From: Larix kaempferi
Lineage: Eukaryota > Streptophyta > Pinopsida > Pinales > Pinaceae
Length of the DNA stretch: 64,000 bases
Assembly: GCA_027924585.1 (NCBI GenBank)
Contig: BSBM01001436.1
Span: 1,550,001-1,614,000, forward strand
Reading direction: 5' to 3'
Every line of letters starts with the position of its first letter. Position 1 is the first letter of the stretch. The position numbers were made by a program, and so were the translations under genes. Below, piece after piece: positions 47,012 to 59,714 of the stretch. Under the pieces are notes generated by a model. It saw nothing but the letters and a program-made list of their open reading frames with translations. It searched no databases and was not told the DNA's origin.

Positions 47012-47270
47012 TAATGTGCTCCTTGATATTTTTTTTTTCTTGTATTAGGGGAATCAATAATTGGGGACTAGGATGGTACTCACGTGACATAGGGTCCAGG
47101 GATCCAATCCCGCTACCACTATACCCCTAGGTGCACCCACACAGCCCGCAAGCATGGGGCACGGGTAAGCCAGGGTGATTTGAACTCATGACCTCCATTT
47201 ACAACGTGTCCTTCATATCAAGCGAATCACCGGTTGAGCTACACCCCTACGTGTAATGTGCTCCTTGATA
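47012..47270 (-). mobile_element. tRNA-derived SINE with 17-bp target site duplications
   Basis: TAATGTGCTCCTTGATA at 47012-47028 is repeated exactly at 47254-47270. The 225-bp body is on the minus strand. Its 5' head has a pol III A box (TAGCTCAACCGG, within 47223-47243) and a B box (GAGTTCAAATC, 47177-47187). A T run at 47029-47039 is its poly(A) tail. The perfect duplication indicates recent insertion. Confidence 0.9.
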
Positions 47271-47904
47271 GTTACAAAGAGGGAAAAAAACTATTGAAAA
47301 TGTTGGTTGATGACTGCATACCATATCATACTTCTCAAAATTATCAAAATGCTTTATAGAGACAAACATGTGGATAAAGAGATATGTCTAAAAATAAAAT
47401 AAAAAGGAAAAATGGTCCTCCTAATGAGATATTGAGGTATATGTCTATAATGTTAGGGATTCAAGGTATATTTGATTGTAAAGAATTATCCATGTTGCCA
47501 AGGGGGTAGAAAATGTTCAAAACACGTGCATTCATATTTTGCCACAAAACTATCTTATTTCTAATCAATTTTAATTATTTATGGCCCCTTGTAGACCTTT
47601 ATCATTTTGTCTTAAAATTGGTAACACTAATTAAAAAATGCTCTCCCATATAATTTTAAAGTTCCCTACCCCCAATTTTTTACCATTTTACGAAAATCTA
47701 TATTTATAAATTGAAATACTCCCTCTATTCCCTCAAGTAGTATTTGTTAGACTTCTATAGTGAACCCTCTATTCATGTTGCATGACCATGTCATCCATCA
47801 CACATAAGTGAGCTATGAGTTATGTGGATCCTAATGGAGCCAATAACCATGAAGCACATAGAGGATAAATGGCCTAACCATGAAGCACACATAGGATAAA
47901 TGGC

Positions 47905-49480
47905 CTAATAAATACAAGTATGAAGTATGAATCGTTTAGTTGAGCATAGCCATAGGTGAGAAGAATGAATGTCTACCTCCTTTTGAAGTATCATATTGTC
48001 ACAATTGTTACCACATTTCATGGATCCCCAATTTATGATCATTATTTTGAAATTGTTGACATCGTGGATATAATAGTGCATTTCTTGAGTGATGTATTGA
48101 TGAATGAAATTGTGGGTGCTACCACTATCTATTAAGACAATGACCTTCGAATGCTTGATATAGATGACCAACTTTAACATATAGGGAGTTTAAATATTGG
48201 TTAAGGCATGGAGGGAGATGTGGAGTTCTTCACCTAGCTATTCAAGAATAGTTAGGTGATTTCCTCTAGAGTCACACCATCAACTTCATCCTTATTAATG
48301 TCCTCAAAGATGACCATAAATAAATTATGATCCTTACATTATGCCCTTTGAAATACTTTTCATCCCAGTTGTAGTACAGAACCTTGAGATGATGTTCCAC
48401 CATTTTGACTCATGTCAACTTTTGGATCTTGATGGGTGGAGAAGGTTGTGAAGGGGCCACAATATTTTGGTGTGGGCATGGAACAAAGTTTGCGAATTTG
48501 GATTGGGAATATGGCACAACTTGGGCATGACAAGTGTGCTAAGAGCCTCCAAAGGTAGCATGTTGATTCATCTCAACTTGGAATTTTATTTCCTCCTTAA
48601 TACGCTTTAAAACGTTTGCTAAATTTTGTGTTATGATTTCCAAATGCTCAAAGGCATCAATATATTCTTCCATGGTGGCTATTTGATGCAACTTATTAAA
48701 CTAGTGTACAAAATTAGTATTTTGCATAAAGTGGACAAACATGTATTTCACAAACTACTTCCATGCAATGAATCATGGAGAGGATTATTAGGCCATTTCC
48801 ACTACTTTGAATGTTCCCAATCTAGATACACAACTCAAGTTCATTCTTTCAATACATCATCCTCTATAACATAGAGGGAAAAGTAGTGTTCCATTAGGTC
48901 AACCCACCTTGTTAGATTTGACCCATCGAACTTATTATTCAAATCAATTTTAGGTAAGTTAGGTAGCATATGGGGACATGGTCATGAAAGGAGTTCCAAT
49001 ACAATAGCCATCGCCCTTGACTTCCTCATCAACTTATTTACCTAAGTTGTTAGAGCCTTCACCTAGGAAATTTTCAAGACCATCAAACTTACCCTTAAGC
49101 CTCTCATTCTTATCAAAATGAAGGGATAGTTGGCTATTCACGATAGTCATGCTGGTCTACATTTTTCTCACTGATTAGGTGAGGGTCTCGACTACTCATA
49201 AGTTAGTTACCTTTGTTAGAGGCTTCACCTAGGAAATCTTCAAGATCATCATGCTCACCCTTAAGCTTTTCATTCTAATCAAAACAAAGGGAGAGTTGGC
49301 TATCTACATTTTGCTCACTATGATTGTCATGTTCTTATTATGGGTCATGAGACCATGGAGATCACTTGAAAGCTTATCTAAAAGCTATATCAACATAATC
49401 AATACCACGTAAAGCTATATCAACATAATCAATACCAAGGAATATGTTGAAATGAGTCACAAACAACTATAATGACAAAG
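47905..49480 (-). pseudogene. Decayed Ty3/gypsy gag-protease fragment
   Basis: The minus strand gives KIDLNNKFDGSNLTRWVD and LMEHYFSLYVIEDDV (gag core, about 48960-48870). Downstream, VLYYNWDEKYFKGHNV is a zinc knuckle with Cys and His largely lost. LIDSGSTHNFIHQYI (about 48140) is the protease active site with Asp retained. This order matches the common plant gypsy Gag-Pol. Many stops are present, and RT and integrase are absent. It is a different lineage from the Tat-like elements above. Confidence 0.7.
49380..49439 (+). repeat. 30-bp tandem duplication
   Basis: TAAAGCTATATCAACATAAT plus 10 bases occurs twice in direct succession with near-identity. Confidence 0.9.
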
Positions 49481-49711
49481 AGCTAGATACATTTAAAAAA
49501 CTTAAACATTAAACTTTTATACATCCCAACAAGCGATGTTAAACAAAATTAAGAAGACCTTAGATCAACAACAAGGGTTTCCCAACTATCCTTGGCAACT
49601 TAGATAACAATTCCAATAAGGTATAACAACCTTTGATAACAATTCTAATAACCTATTGAGCTACCATTAGCACGTACCCTAAACAAGGTCACAACCTTTT
49701 ATAACAATTCT

Positions 49712-49746
49712 AGCTCACCATTGTCTGCAATGGAAACAAGCAGGAA
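49712..49746 (+). pseudogene. Relic of a dirigent gene 3' end
   Basis: Thirty-five bases beginning AGCTCACCATTGTCTGCAAT are identical to 51044-51078, which starts at the last base of the dirigent gene stop codon and runs into its 3' untranslated region. Similarity fades after that. It points to a former tandem dirigent copy whose body was deleted. Confidence 0.6.
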
Positions 49747-50321
49747 TGGTGATGGTCTGCACTGTATAGGCAGAGAAGAAACTATTTGCTGTTTCATGCT
49801 CTACTGCCAGAGATGGCTCCCAAGTGGTTCCAGCTTATAAGACGCCATGTTAGCGTAAGGTTAAGAAATGTGAAATTGTGTGCCCACGTATGAGTTTGAA
49901 AATGGTCTTAGCTTTTTCAAAAGCATAAACAAATATATAAACTTTTGTCTTCACAGCCCACTATGATCGGCACCCACAATCTGTGCTTTGCTGAGTAGCA
50001 ACTTCCATTACTCTCTACTCTAACAAATTATCTATGTCATGATCTAACCCACTCTCCACTACGAAAAGCTATCAAACGTATTGGATCAGCGAGAAAAAAA
50101 AATTGATCACCCTTACTCATGACATTCCACTAAGAAAAGCTACGTACGTGCATGACCAGCCAAAAAAAAAGGATTAGCCTTCCCCGTTTAAACAATGTCT
50201 GTAAATACTATTTTATTCAACAATGTCTGTAAAGAATAAATAGTTGGAAGAATTCATGGGAAGTTAGTTGCTAAGCAAGCAAATAAAATATTGTTTTAAA
50301 TAAAATTGCATTTGGTCACAC

Positions 50322-50329
50322 GCTATAAA
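50322..50329 (+). promoter_or_regulatory. TATA box of the dirigent gene
   Basis: CTATAAAT lies about 114 bases before the ATG at 50443, leaving a 5' untranslated region of roughly 80-90 bases. Confidence 0.55.
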
Positions 50330-50442
50330 TTACGTTGTGACTTTGATAGCTTCAGTACCCTTCCTTGAGCATTTGATCTCTGTCACTGTCTGTGTTCAAT
50401 CATTCTTGTCTCGTATTGTTCTCAGCTAAACGCACACCCAGA

Positions 50443-51043
<601 letters not shown>

Positions 51044-51187
51044 AGCTCACCATTGTCTGCAATGGAAACAAGCAGGAAAAGAGAAGTATGTACTGTGTAG
51101 ACAGTTATATAACGTCTCAAGTGTTGCTTTAAATTTTTCTAGTATTGTATCAGTCTCTTTCCTCGCTGTGTTTTCTACTTTGCTTTG

Positions 51188-51193
51188 AATAAA
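51188..51193 (+). terminator. Polyadenylation signal of the dirigent gene
   Basis: AATAAA about 145 bases after the stop codon, in a T-rich context typical of a plant 3' untranslated region. Confidence 0.5.
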
Positions 51194-51477
51194 ATGACTC
51201 CTCACTTCAGTTGTGGTTGGTTGCTGTGTGGTTTGCTTTGCTTTGAATAGGATGAGTAAGGTCGGTTGAAATTTTTTTAGTTTGAATTAATAATTTATAC
51301 ATTAGACATATTTTATTGCACATACTTTTTTTAAATAATTATTGAGTTAATTTAAATGTGATAAATTACTTGTTTAATAGTTAAATTTTTAATTTACCAG
51401 TTTGAATCTTTACTAGTTTGAATCTTTACTTCTTTAAGGCAAATTGTCTTTATTCTTTTTTTTCACAAAACTTTCTA

Positions 51478-51589
51478 GAAGTCTTACTAATTAAACCATG
51501 CCTTGGGCTATCTTTATTCTTTTATATATATATGAAGTCTTACTAATTAAACCATGCCTTGGGCTATCTTTATTCTTTTATATATATAT
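51478..51589 (+). repeat. 56-bp tandem duplication
   Basis: GAAGTCTTACTAATTAAACC and the next 36 bases occur twice in succession without visible change. A third, more diverged relative lies near 51680-51720. Confidence 0.9.
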
Positions 51590-51869
51590 TTATTTAACAG
51601 TTTGAATCTTTACTTCTTTAAGTCAATATATTGTCTTTATTCTTTTTTTCACAAAACCTTTTCCCAAAATGTGTACAAATCTTACTAATTGAACTATCCC
51701 TTCGGGTATCTTTATTCTTATATTTATAAAAATACAAGTATTATATATATATATATATATATAAAAGAGTATTCTCTATAACTTAATAAAAGAGACATAA
51801 TTCTTATATATAGAGTACCAATTTTTATTATGAGTTTGAATTTTTACTCATTATCAACATTAATATGAA

Positions 51870-52062
51870 TTTTTGTAAGTTTCATAGTGAAATTGAGGAC
51901 TGGACAATCTCTACAAAGAATTGGGTCGAAATGTTCTTGACATGAAAATCACTTTCTCTTAAAATGCCTTACCTACACCCACATTACACCCACATTAGAT
52001 CTCAATTCCATAATCTTTGCTCTGACAAGAAGAAACGTCATCATCATCATCATATATATATA
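51870..52062 (+). mobile_element. RTE-type LINE, short 3' end fragment
   Basis: Broken frames resemble the end of the LINE at 32401-33528, with FHSEIEDWTIS, then HFLLKCP-like sequence and YTHIRSQFHNLC. It ends in (TCA)n at about 52038-52053 followed by a short TA run, as the other copy does. Confidence 0.65.
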
Positions 52063-52129
52063 AAGGAGATGCAATTCTTAAAATATAGTTTACTAATTTT
52101 TATTATGAATATTTACTTCTTTTATATAT

Positions 52130-52420
52130 ATATATATAGTTTACTAATGTCAACCATAGTTAATTAAAGTTAACCATATTTCACTATAGTTATTCATAGT
52201 AAAAGAATAGTCATCAATGATTAACTAAAGGTCAAGCTTAGTCAACCATCTTCAATTATAATTAACCATGATCAATTAAAATCAACTACAAAAAACCAAA
52301 GTAATTGATATTCAACCACAATTCACTAAATTCAACCATAGTTAACCAAAATCAATTGTGGTAAACCAACATAGAGTATGGTCAAGCAATAATGAACCAT
52401 GGTAAACTATGGTCTAACTT
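52130..52420. repeat. Degenerate short-motif array (TCAACCA / GTTAACCA)
   Basis: Motifs such as TCAACCATAGTTA, AGTTAACCA and ATCAATTAAAATCAACTA recur irregularly every 10-20 bases for about 290 bp. No coding frame. Confidence 0.6.
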
Positions 52421-52449
52421 GTTATTAAAAAAGAATCATTTGAGTTACA

Positions 52450-54600
52450 TAATGTACCCAGCATATCACCATGCATTTTCAATACAGAAAGGATGAAAGG
52501 TCTTCACAACATTCCTACAACAACACTTATCTCAGGAAACTATCTCATAAGAAAAGGAACAGTACTAAGTCCTTCCTGTTCAAAATCCCAAAAATACAAC
52601 AAAAACAAAGTAATTCTCCAATTCTAGAAGACATAAATAGATCCAGAATCCAAGATTATATTTTCAATGAGTTCTTCAAAATGTAAGTATCCATCCATAG
52701 CCCCAGTGGCCGTTTTGGAAAGATTGTCAGCTTGCCATTTAATTCTCGGTAAGTATGAGAAAATGAAATATTGGAGAAATTCTAGACCAGCTAACGAATT
52801 CTAGTATCCCATTGATCAAGCTTGATGACTTGTAGAGAAGAGACTCCAAAATCCCAATCAATCACTACCCATGAATCTCCCATGATCTTGATATTAAGAA
52901 TGTACCCCTTTTCTGTGAGAACCATAATAGCCCCCAGGGGAGAAGAAGTTCATCCCTTGTGTTGGAACCATTTCCAATGCCCATCCACATAGTCACCCGA
53001 TGATCCCTCTTAATCCTTAGAACCATTCCATCCCCACAATTCCCTTCTTCTCAGCACCATCAAAAAATCCAGTAGACATATCATCCTACACATATGGAAT
53101 CTGTGGATCTCTGATCTTATATTTGATCCTCTCTTTAAAATACTCACAAAAAGCGTTGATGAATTTAGAACAAACATAGAAACTGGAAGGCTTAATATAT
53201 TTGAAAATATACCCATTCCTCGCTTTCCAACCCAAAGAGTAAAGAGAGGAAGCTCCTTGAACTTGACATTTGAGTGAAACCACTTAAATAAACAATCCTA
53301 AAAATCGGATAAAACCCATTCAACGTGAAGTTGAAGGAGGCCTCGAAGATATGACCAATATGTTTTAAAGAAAAGACACTACATAGAAATATGTGAAACT
53401 GATTATGCTTCCATCTTGCATAAGAGACATATTTCAGGACCGATAAATACTATCTTAAGTAAATTGTCCCATGTGATAATTTTGTTCTCAAAACAAAGGC
53501 ATAGAAAACATATGACTTTAAGTGGAATTCACCATTTCCAAATCCACTTTTTCCACCATCTCGGATTGAAGGTAATCTGATTAACAACTATCACCTCATA
53601 TGCCTTAGTTAGCAGTAAGAACTCCATTTGCACCATCCCAATCCCAAACCAACACATCCTCTTGACTAGTTAGTTTTATTCCAACACTATTCATAATCAT
53701 AACATAACCATTCCATTCATCCATGACCCCCTCTAATAAACCTAATTCATTGTCCAAGTACCAATTGGATGGGTAAGATTCAGATATCGCAGAACCCCTC
53801 ACCTCTGCTAAAACTTGAATATTGGCCTTATGAAGTTGAGCCAAATTAGGTGAAAATATCTTATAATTATGTGCAGAGCTGATAAAGGGATGCATACCAA
53901 TGAAGAACTGTATACCCCTGCCAACTTTCCATCTTAGTAATCCTCCTAAGATTGGAAAAGTTCAAGTTAAGCCTCTCCAAATTATAGATGCATTGGCAGG
54001 AGGCTTTTGCGGGTTCCAAATCCACTGTGATATTGAGAAGGTTTTTATGTATTTAGTTTTAATTAATTTTCTCCACAAACCATCCCCAAACAACCCTCTC
54101 CACAAACTTTTGACTCTCAACGCCCGAATAAACCAATGTAAGTTATTTAGGCCCCATCTACCAAATTTTTTGGCAAAGATATACTCTCCCATGAGGTTAG
54201 ATGCAATTTTGAAACTTCCTACTTACCTGCCCATAAAAGGTGGAAAATCCTCTTCCTAATAGAGTTGATAACAGAGACAAGCATCATAGCTAGAGATAAC
54301 CAATAGACTGGAATACTTTCAAGTACAGATTTAGGTAAAATGAGCATGCCTTCGAAATATAGCCACCTAAAAGTCCAATTACTAATCCTCTTACCCACCT
54401 TTTGCAGAAGCCAATTCCAATCATTCTTTACTATAACAATTTGGTTTCAGAAAGTACCCCAAGTATTCAGAACTACAATCCTGCTTCTCCATATTATATG
54501 GAAAAAGTAAGGATATTTGCTTGATCGAATTCCTTCATCAGTGCAATTATACATAAACATAGATTTTTTGAGAGCTAATAGTCATCCTAGTAGCTTCGAT
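52450..54600 (-). mobile_element. L1-type LINE, 3' half of ORF2 with RNase H domain, decayed
   Basis: Read on the minus strand from 54600: KVGKRISNWTFRWLYFEGML, ILPKSVLESIPVYWLSLA, KKFGRWGLNNLHWFIRALRV and KSLWRGLFGDGLWRKLIKTK are the typical L1 RT thumb and post-RT region. VWDWDGANGVLTA begins the zf-RVT part (about 53640), with CLLC-like Cys residues near 53430. Near 52900 GDSWVVIDW and near 52740 YRELNGKADNLSKTATG, in shifted frames, mark an RNase H domain of the kind acquired by plant L1 elements. Stops and shifts are frequent. The 3' end is near 52450 without a clear poly(A) or target duplication. Confidence 0.75.
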
Positions 54601-56061
54601 ATTTTTGTTATTTGTATAAAAAATGAACTTATTACAAACCGAAAAGGGGTATGCAATTTTCTTTTTACAAACCGAAAAACCTAATTGGATTAGTTTCATA
54701 ACAAAGATTAATAACTATTTAGAAAATTTATACCAATTTCTATGAATTGTATTTCCTCATATGACAAATATGTAAATAAAATTTTCTAACATGCGTTGAA
54801 CTTATCTGTTGAATCCTTAACCTTGAACAAAACTTTAATCCTTATTAAGTGTATAATGGAATAAAGTCTTGTCCAATATTTTATGCTTATCCATTTAGGC
54901 ATCAAGGATGATGTATTTCAAATTTCGGAAATCACATAATCGCTTTCTTACATCAATTATTCGAAAGTAACTCATTATATCAAGTAATGCAAGTTCATTG
55001 CAAGTAGGATCCCAATCTTAATAGTTAGTTCCACACTAATAAGAATACACATCAACATATCGTAACCCAATTTATCACCTTCTAAAGTATGGATAATGTA
55101 TACTACCATCTCTTAGTAAGGATCACTCTCTCATTAATACTATATCCTCATTTCGATTGTGAACTAATAGTCATTAAAGATAAAGTTATTTACATTTATC
55201 CGCATACACATACCTCTCTGTTGATGCCCCAAAATTCGCAGCACCAATTAGTAAGGGATTCTCCCAGGTAATCAAGCCCAATTAGATTGCTCACCATTTG
55301 GTGTGGGGAATCCGTCTGGTTAATGACCCAGCTACCGTATATGATTTTAAAGTTGAGTTTTCACTGGTTGCATCCCGATCCACCATTTATGTATTTTATA
55401 TTTAAAGATGATATGCAAGTGATCTATATAAATGCATGTAATTAAAACAACTTTGAACTAAAATTATATAAGCTAAATAATCTATCCCTGCAAGGAACAT
55501 ATCTGAAATATGAATAATATGCTAGAAATATACCTAAGAAACTTACAGGTAGTTGTTAATAATATAGGCACATTTACAGCAGAATGTAAAAGATAACAGA
55601 GATAAATATGATGTGATTAAAGTATTCCATTACTCATTTAACACATAAATGTCTGGACAAGAAATGAAAACATTCATAACAAAGAATTAATTCATAATAG
55701 TTAGGAACGATCTCACAATATATGCATGAATGATGTAGAAATAATTCAACACACATCCAACACATTCCCAAGCAAAACACAGTGCTCACTTTTTCTAGGC
55801 AAATGGAGCTTTCTTTATTAATGTAGCAATGTAGTTCACGTATAAGACAAATCAGTCCTTTCACCTGCCAAAAGTCCTTTTCCTTCTATTCTATTCCTCT
55901 ATTTATAAATTTACAAAATAGTCTTTCTCCAACCCTAACCCTAGGGAAACACAAAAGTTTGTCTTCTAGTGCTCATATAAGACAAAATTAGTTTCCAGTT
56001 GTTTTTAAATGTTTATACAACCAGCGTAGATCCATCTCAAACCCGGATCTATCAAGCACCG
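54601..56061. other. Non-coding, possible minus-strand LTR remnant
   Basis: No gene supported. TTTATTAATG near 55815 read in reverse gives an AATAAA-type signal. Together with the polypurine-like array at 56251-56517 this suggests that a minus-strand LTR lies between about 56250 and 55200. Its far boundary cannot be fixed. Confidence 0.3.
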
Positions 56062-56158
56062 AGAGGGATCCAATTTCTTGAGGTGTATTTTTTTTGTTTT
56101 ATCTTAAATTTTTTACACATTAACAAAAAAATTACCCCTCAAGAAATTGGATCCCTCT
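56062..56158. repeat. Perfect 22-bp inverted repeat
   Basis: Arms at 56062-56083 (starts AGAGGGATCCAATTTCTTGA) and 56137-56158 are exact reverse complements around a 53-base AT-rich spacer. A similar GAGAGGGATCAAATTTC occurs near 46322. Confidence 0.85.
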
Positions 56159-56250
56159 CTTTTATTTTTTAATTCGGGGCAATTGGATCCCTTTCTTGCG
56201 CTACTCCTACATGGAAACATAACGTGACAAATGTGACAAATGTTACAACA

Positions 56251-56517
56251 TCTCCCCCATACTGGGTTGTAACGTAACGTGACAAACGTTACAACATCTC
56301 CCCCATACTGAGTTGTAATGTAACCTGACAAACATGACAAATGTGACATGTGACATCAATTACAGGATCTCCCCCATACTACAAACATGTCAAATGTGAC
56401 ATGTGACATGTGACATCCGTTACAGGATCTCCCCCATACTATTACTTTTTACATTTTATTACTTTTGAAAACATTAAATGTGACATGTGACATTCGTTAC
56501 AGGATCTCCCCCATACT
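56251..56517 (-). repeat. Five-copy array of a polypurine-tract-like module
   Basis: AGTATGGGGGAGA (minus strand) occurs at 56251-56263, 56297-56309, 56368-56380, 56428-56440 and 56505-56517. Each copy is followed by TGTTGTAAC or TCCTGTAAC and GTCACATGTCACAT-type sequence. A G-rich tract followed by TGTTG is how a retrotransposon 3' LTR begins, so the module looks like a repeatedly duplicated PPT/LTR junction. It lies downstream of the coiled-coil ORF on the same strand. Confidence 0.6.
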
Positions 56518-56589
56518 GGGTTGTAAGCACCTCATTTACACTCGGTGCAATAAATCAGCTTTCAACTGTCTTTTAGAATTTACAATAAA

Positions 56590-57757
56590 AAAAAATTAAC
56601 TTCCAACTGGCCTTTCCAGTTCAGCTGGCCTGTCCGTTTCAGCTGGCCTGTCCACTTCAGCTGCCCTTTCCAATTCAGCTTCCTTTTCCACTTCAGCAAT
56701 GTAATTGTTCCACATGCCAGCTTCTCGTATAATAAAATTTCCTCACGCAGAAACCATCATTTTTAGTGAGATCTCATGCTTGTAAAACTCTGCTTTAATG
56801 TTTGCTACTCCTGCTGCTGTCACCTGGGGGATGTCCTCCAAAAAATAAGCATGAATAGAAGCTTTCCCAATACACCAATGGAGGTCTTCTGGTGTCATGA
56901 CATCAATCTTCTTTAGGTATTATGTATCTGAATCCATCTCTCCTACAACTCTGACAAACGTTGATCTTTGTCAGGAAAATCATCTATGGTATGAGTTAAA
57001 ACCATATGACAATTCTCATGGGTCTCCCAGATCTTTAAGTAGAAGCCGGTACATTTCCCGATAGTTTTCTGGATTCCACTCATTATTTTTTTGCCACAGT
57101 CTCTACAAAACTTAAGGAGTCCTAAATCCAGCTGTGAATCGTCTTCGGACTTGAGAGGTATGTGCCCTAGGAATCTTGATTTTCCTTTCCTCCATTCAAG
57201 CTGCCTATTAATTTCCTCCAAGTGGCGCACATACATTTTCTTGAGTCTTAATGAATCATCCTCAATTACTTTCATCCTTGAAAGCATTCTCTTCATGCTA
57301 TAGACCTCTTCTGTGATCAGCTCTAGTGACTCATGAATCTTCCTTAGTATATCACCTGCTTGCTCATGGAACGGGGTGAAGTCCTGCTTCTTCTCATTTG
57401 CATCCTTTAGTTTCTCTAACAGCTGCTCCTTTTCCTTCATTAGACTTTCGAACTTAGGCTTATAGAACTCGATCCGCTGTATATTGTTGGCCTCACGTTT
57501 CTCTAACTCTTCTATGCAAGTTTCTAATTCTTTCTTCTCGCCTTCCGCGTTTATTAGTTGCGTATTTAGTGCATCCTTTTCATCTTCGAGCTTTTGGTTC
57601 TATTCCTCTATCTCCCCTTTTTCTTCTTGAAGCTCACTGTATTTTCTTTTCATCTCATTACCTTGATGCACTTCCTTCATCAGTTTATCCTTCACTTTGA
57701 TGAGCTTGTCCTTATATTTTTTCACTTCTTCTACTAGCAGACAGGGAAATTTTAAGA
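56590..57757 (-). pseudogene. Coiled-coil ORF of a second retroelement family
   Basis: On the minus strand a frame from 57757 to 56943, with one TAG near 57600, encodes a long Lys/Glu coiled coil (KKYKDKLIKVKDKLMKEV, EKKELETCIEELEKREAN, MKEKEQLLEKLKDANEKK). It then has a less coiled tail with FCRDCGKKIMSGIQ and FYLKIWETHENCHMV. A shifted frame continues with PEDLHWCIGKASIHAYFLED and ends in a short repeat, ELERAAEVDRPAETDRPAEL. Composition and placement before a PPT-like array recall the extra 3' ORF of the Tat-like element, but I see no sequence match between them. No pol domains are visible next to it. Confidence 0.5.
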
Positions 57758-57849
57758 ACCCCCCCTAAATTTCTATGTATAATAATTGGGCTAATCCCCA
57801 TGATACATAGGAAAATATGAAGGCTATTTTATCAATTAAATAATACATA

Positions 57850-58060
57850 TATATAATTTTTTGGTGAATGTCACACCAAATATATAATCTTGTAAAATAT
57901 CGACGAATCTTTTATTGAATTATAAAATTTTGTAAAAACTTAGCGAATCTTTCACTAAATTATAAAACCTTGTAAATTCTTGGTGAATCTTTTATAAAAT
58001 TATAAAAAAATATGAAGACTTGGCGAATTTTTCAATAATGCATAAACCACATATAATAAT
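57850..58060. repeat. Imperfect tandem repeat, units of about 50 bp
   Basis: Four AT-rich units share CTTGGTGAATCTTTTATAAA, ATTATAAAA and a variable link. The motif GGCGAATTTTTC ends the series. Confidence 0.6.
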
Positions 58061-59714
58061 TTAACAACATATTTATTAAACTATAATATCCTAGAGAAAG
58101 AGCCATTATCGAGTACTTGTTGAATTACGATAATTTTTATTTGATTTATTGCCTATTCACATAGGATTTATTCAATCAATTCCATTATGATACAATTACA
58201 TCAAACTAGGTTTGGCTAAAATCCATGTTTTTCCATTCTCCTAAGTAACCAAGAGATCAACCTACGAGTTGTTATTGCAATCACATAAAATAACATCAAT
58301 AGAGTACTCTGAAGTCTCAAACTCTTTGACCAATTCATATGCATCTAAACCCTCAAACTCTAGTCATTAAGCTAAAGACGGGTGGTAAAATTAAGAAAAA
58401 TCCACGTGGAAGCTCAAAGAAGGGAGTAGAAACTAGAAAGAACAAGAGTTGCTTGGAGCTTGGTCATTGCCTTGTATAAATACAAACAATAATAATATTA
58501 TAAATATATAAAAAACAACACCAAACAATAATAAATTGATGTCTATGTTGAAAAAATGTGGGGTTTTAAGCCAAATAACCAACTTCCAGATTACATACTG
58601 AGATTATATACTGCAAATTTCCAGTTATTATTATGTATTCAAAAGTGAGGTATAAAATAACCAAACATTGTTAGTCATGCCAAAAATGGCACCATATTTT
58701 GCAACACTTGTAAGCCCAAATATATATGAGAGCATGCTTGCCACACAACTTCTTACAAAAACATTTACTTTATATTATTAAGTTTTTTTATTACATTTTG
58801 ATGTCTAATAATAATAATCACATAGAGGCCAATAACTGGCCTAGATTTAGAATACATAACTACCCTAATCTATCTAGACATGCAAGTAAACATATCCATC
58901 CATTTATTTACCTTTACCAATCCTTTAAAGAATAAGATCCAACCGAATGCCAACAACTGCAAACTTTATTGCAACAACAACAAACCAAGAGATGGATTGC
59001 ATTGTAGAAACATATTAACATAACAAACAAAGAAGGATTACAAATAGATAAATATCAAGTTCGTTTGCTTTGGCTATTGCTTCATGTTTGCATTGAGGCT
59101 AAGAGATTTCCTCCATATAAGTTGTTTTATATGTTTCTAAGTAAACTATCCCTACTCAAAATCAAAGTTGAAAGGAGTAAGGCATCTAGGTTCTTCATTG
59201 ATGCCATGAATACTTGTCAAATAATGGTGACTCAAGGCCTCTTCAATTGACAGGAAACACAATATAATAAAAATGCATCAGTTGACAAGACAATAAAAAC
59301 TAAAATCATATAGCATAGATTCAATGTCCAAGTATTTCCCTTCTCCAAGACTTAAAACCATCCTCAAAAACCTAAAAATAATAAAAACTAACCAATTATA
59401 GAAGTTGACCCATATAATACCTATGATACACTTGCTTGGCTCGAATACAAGCATTTTTCAAGTAAATCTACAACATCCTCATCCAAGTTAGGAAGATTCG
59501 GAGCAAAAGGTTGCTCAAGGAACTGTCAAAATTGGGTTCTACATTTGTGTGGGATGATGCCATTTAAAAAAGGGGATCTCTATAAATATTCTAAATAGGT
59601 TTGTTTATCACTGGGTTACGACTGGTAATAGTAATAAGCTAGATTCAGGCTGCTTTTGTTACAACCGTTATGCCATTGCTCTATTTTTGGAGATAGATCT
59701 AGCTAGAGTCTTAC
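58061..59714. other. Non-coding AT-rich sequence
   Basis: No supportable gene, repeat or RNA. Confidence 0.4.

Noticed and set aside
49040-49340. Minus-strand stretch with repeated CTCATCAACTTATTT-like and CCTTAAGC blocks as a possible gene
   Set aside because: It fits the upstream part of the decayed gypsy gag region and has no conserved frame of its own.
55200-55330. TTGGTGCTGCGAATTTTGGGG on the minus strand as a primer binding site
   Set aside because: It resembles a PBS only loosely, and no matching LTR end or gag follows.
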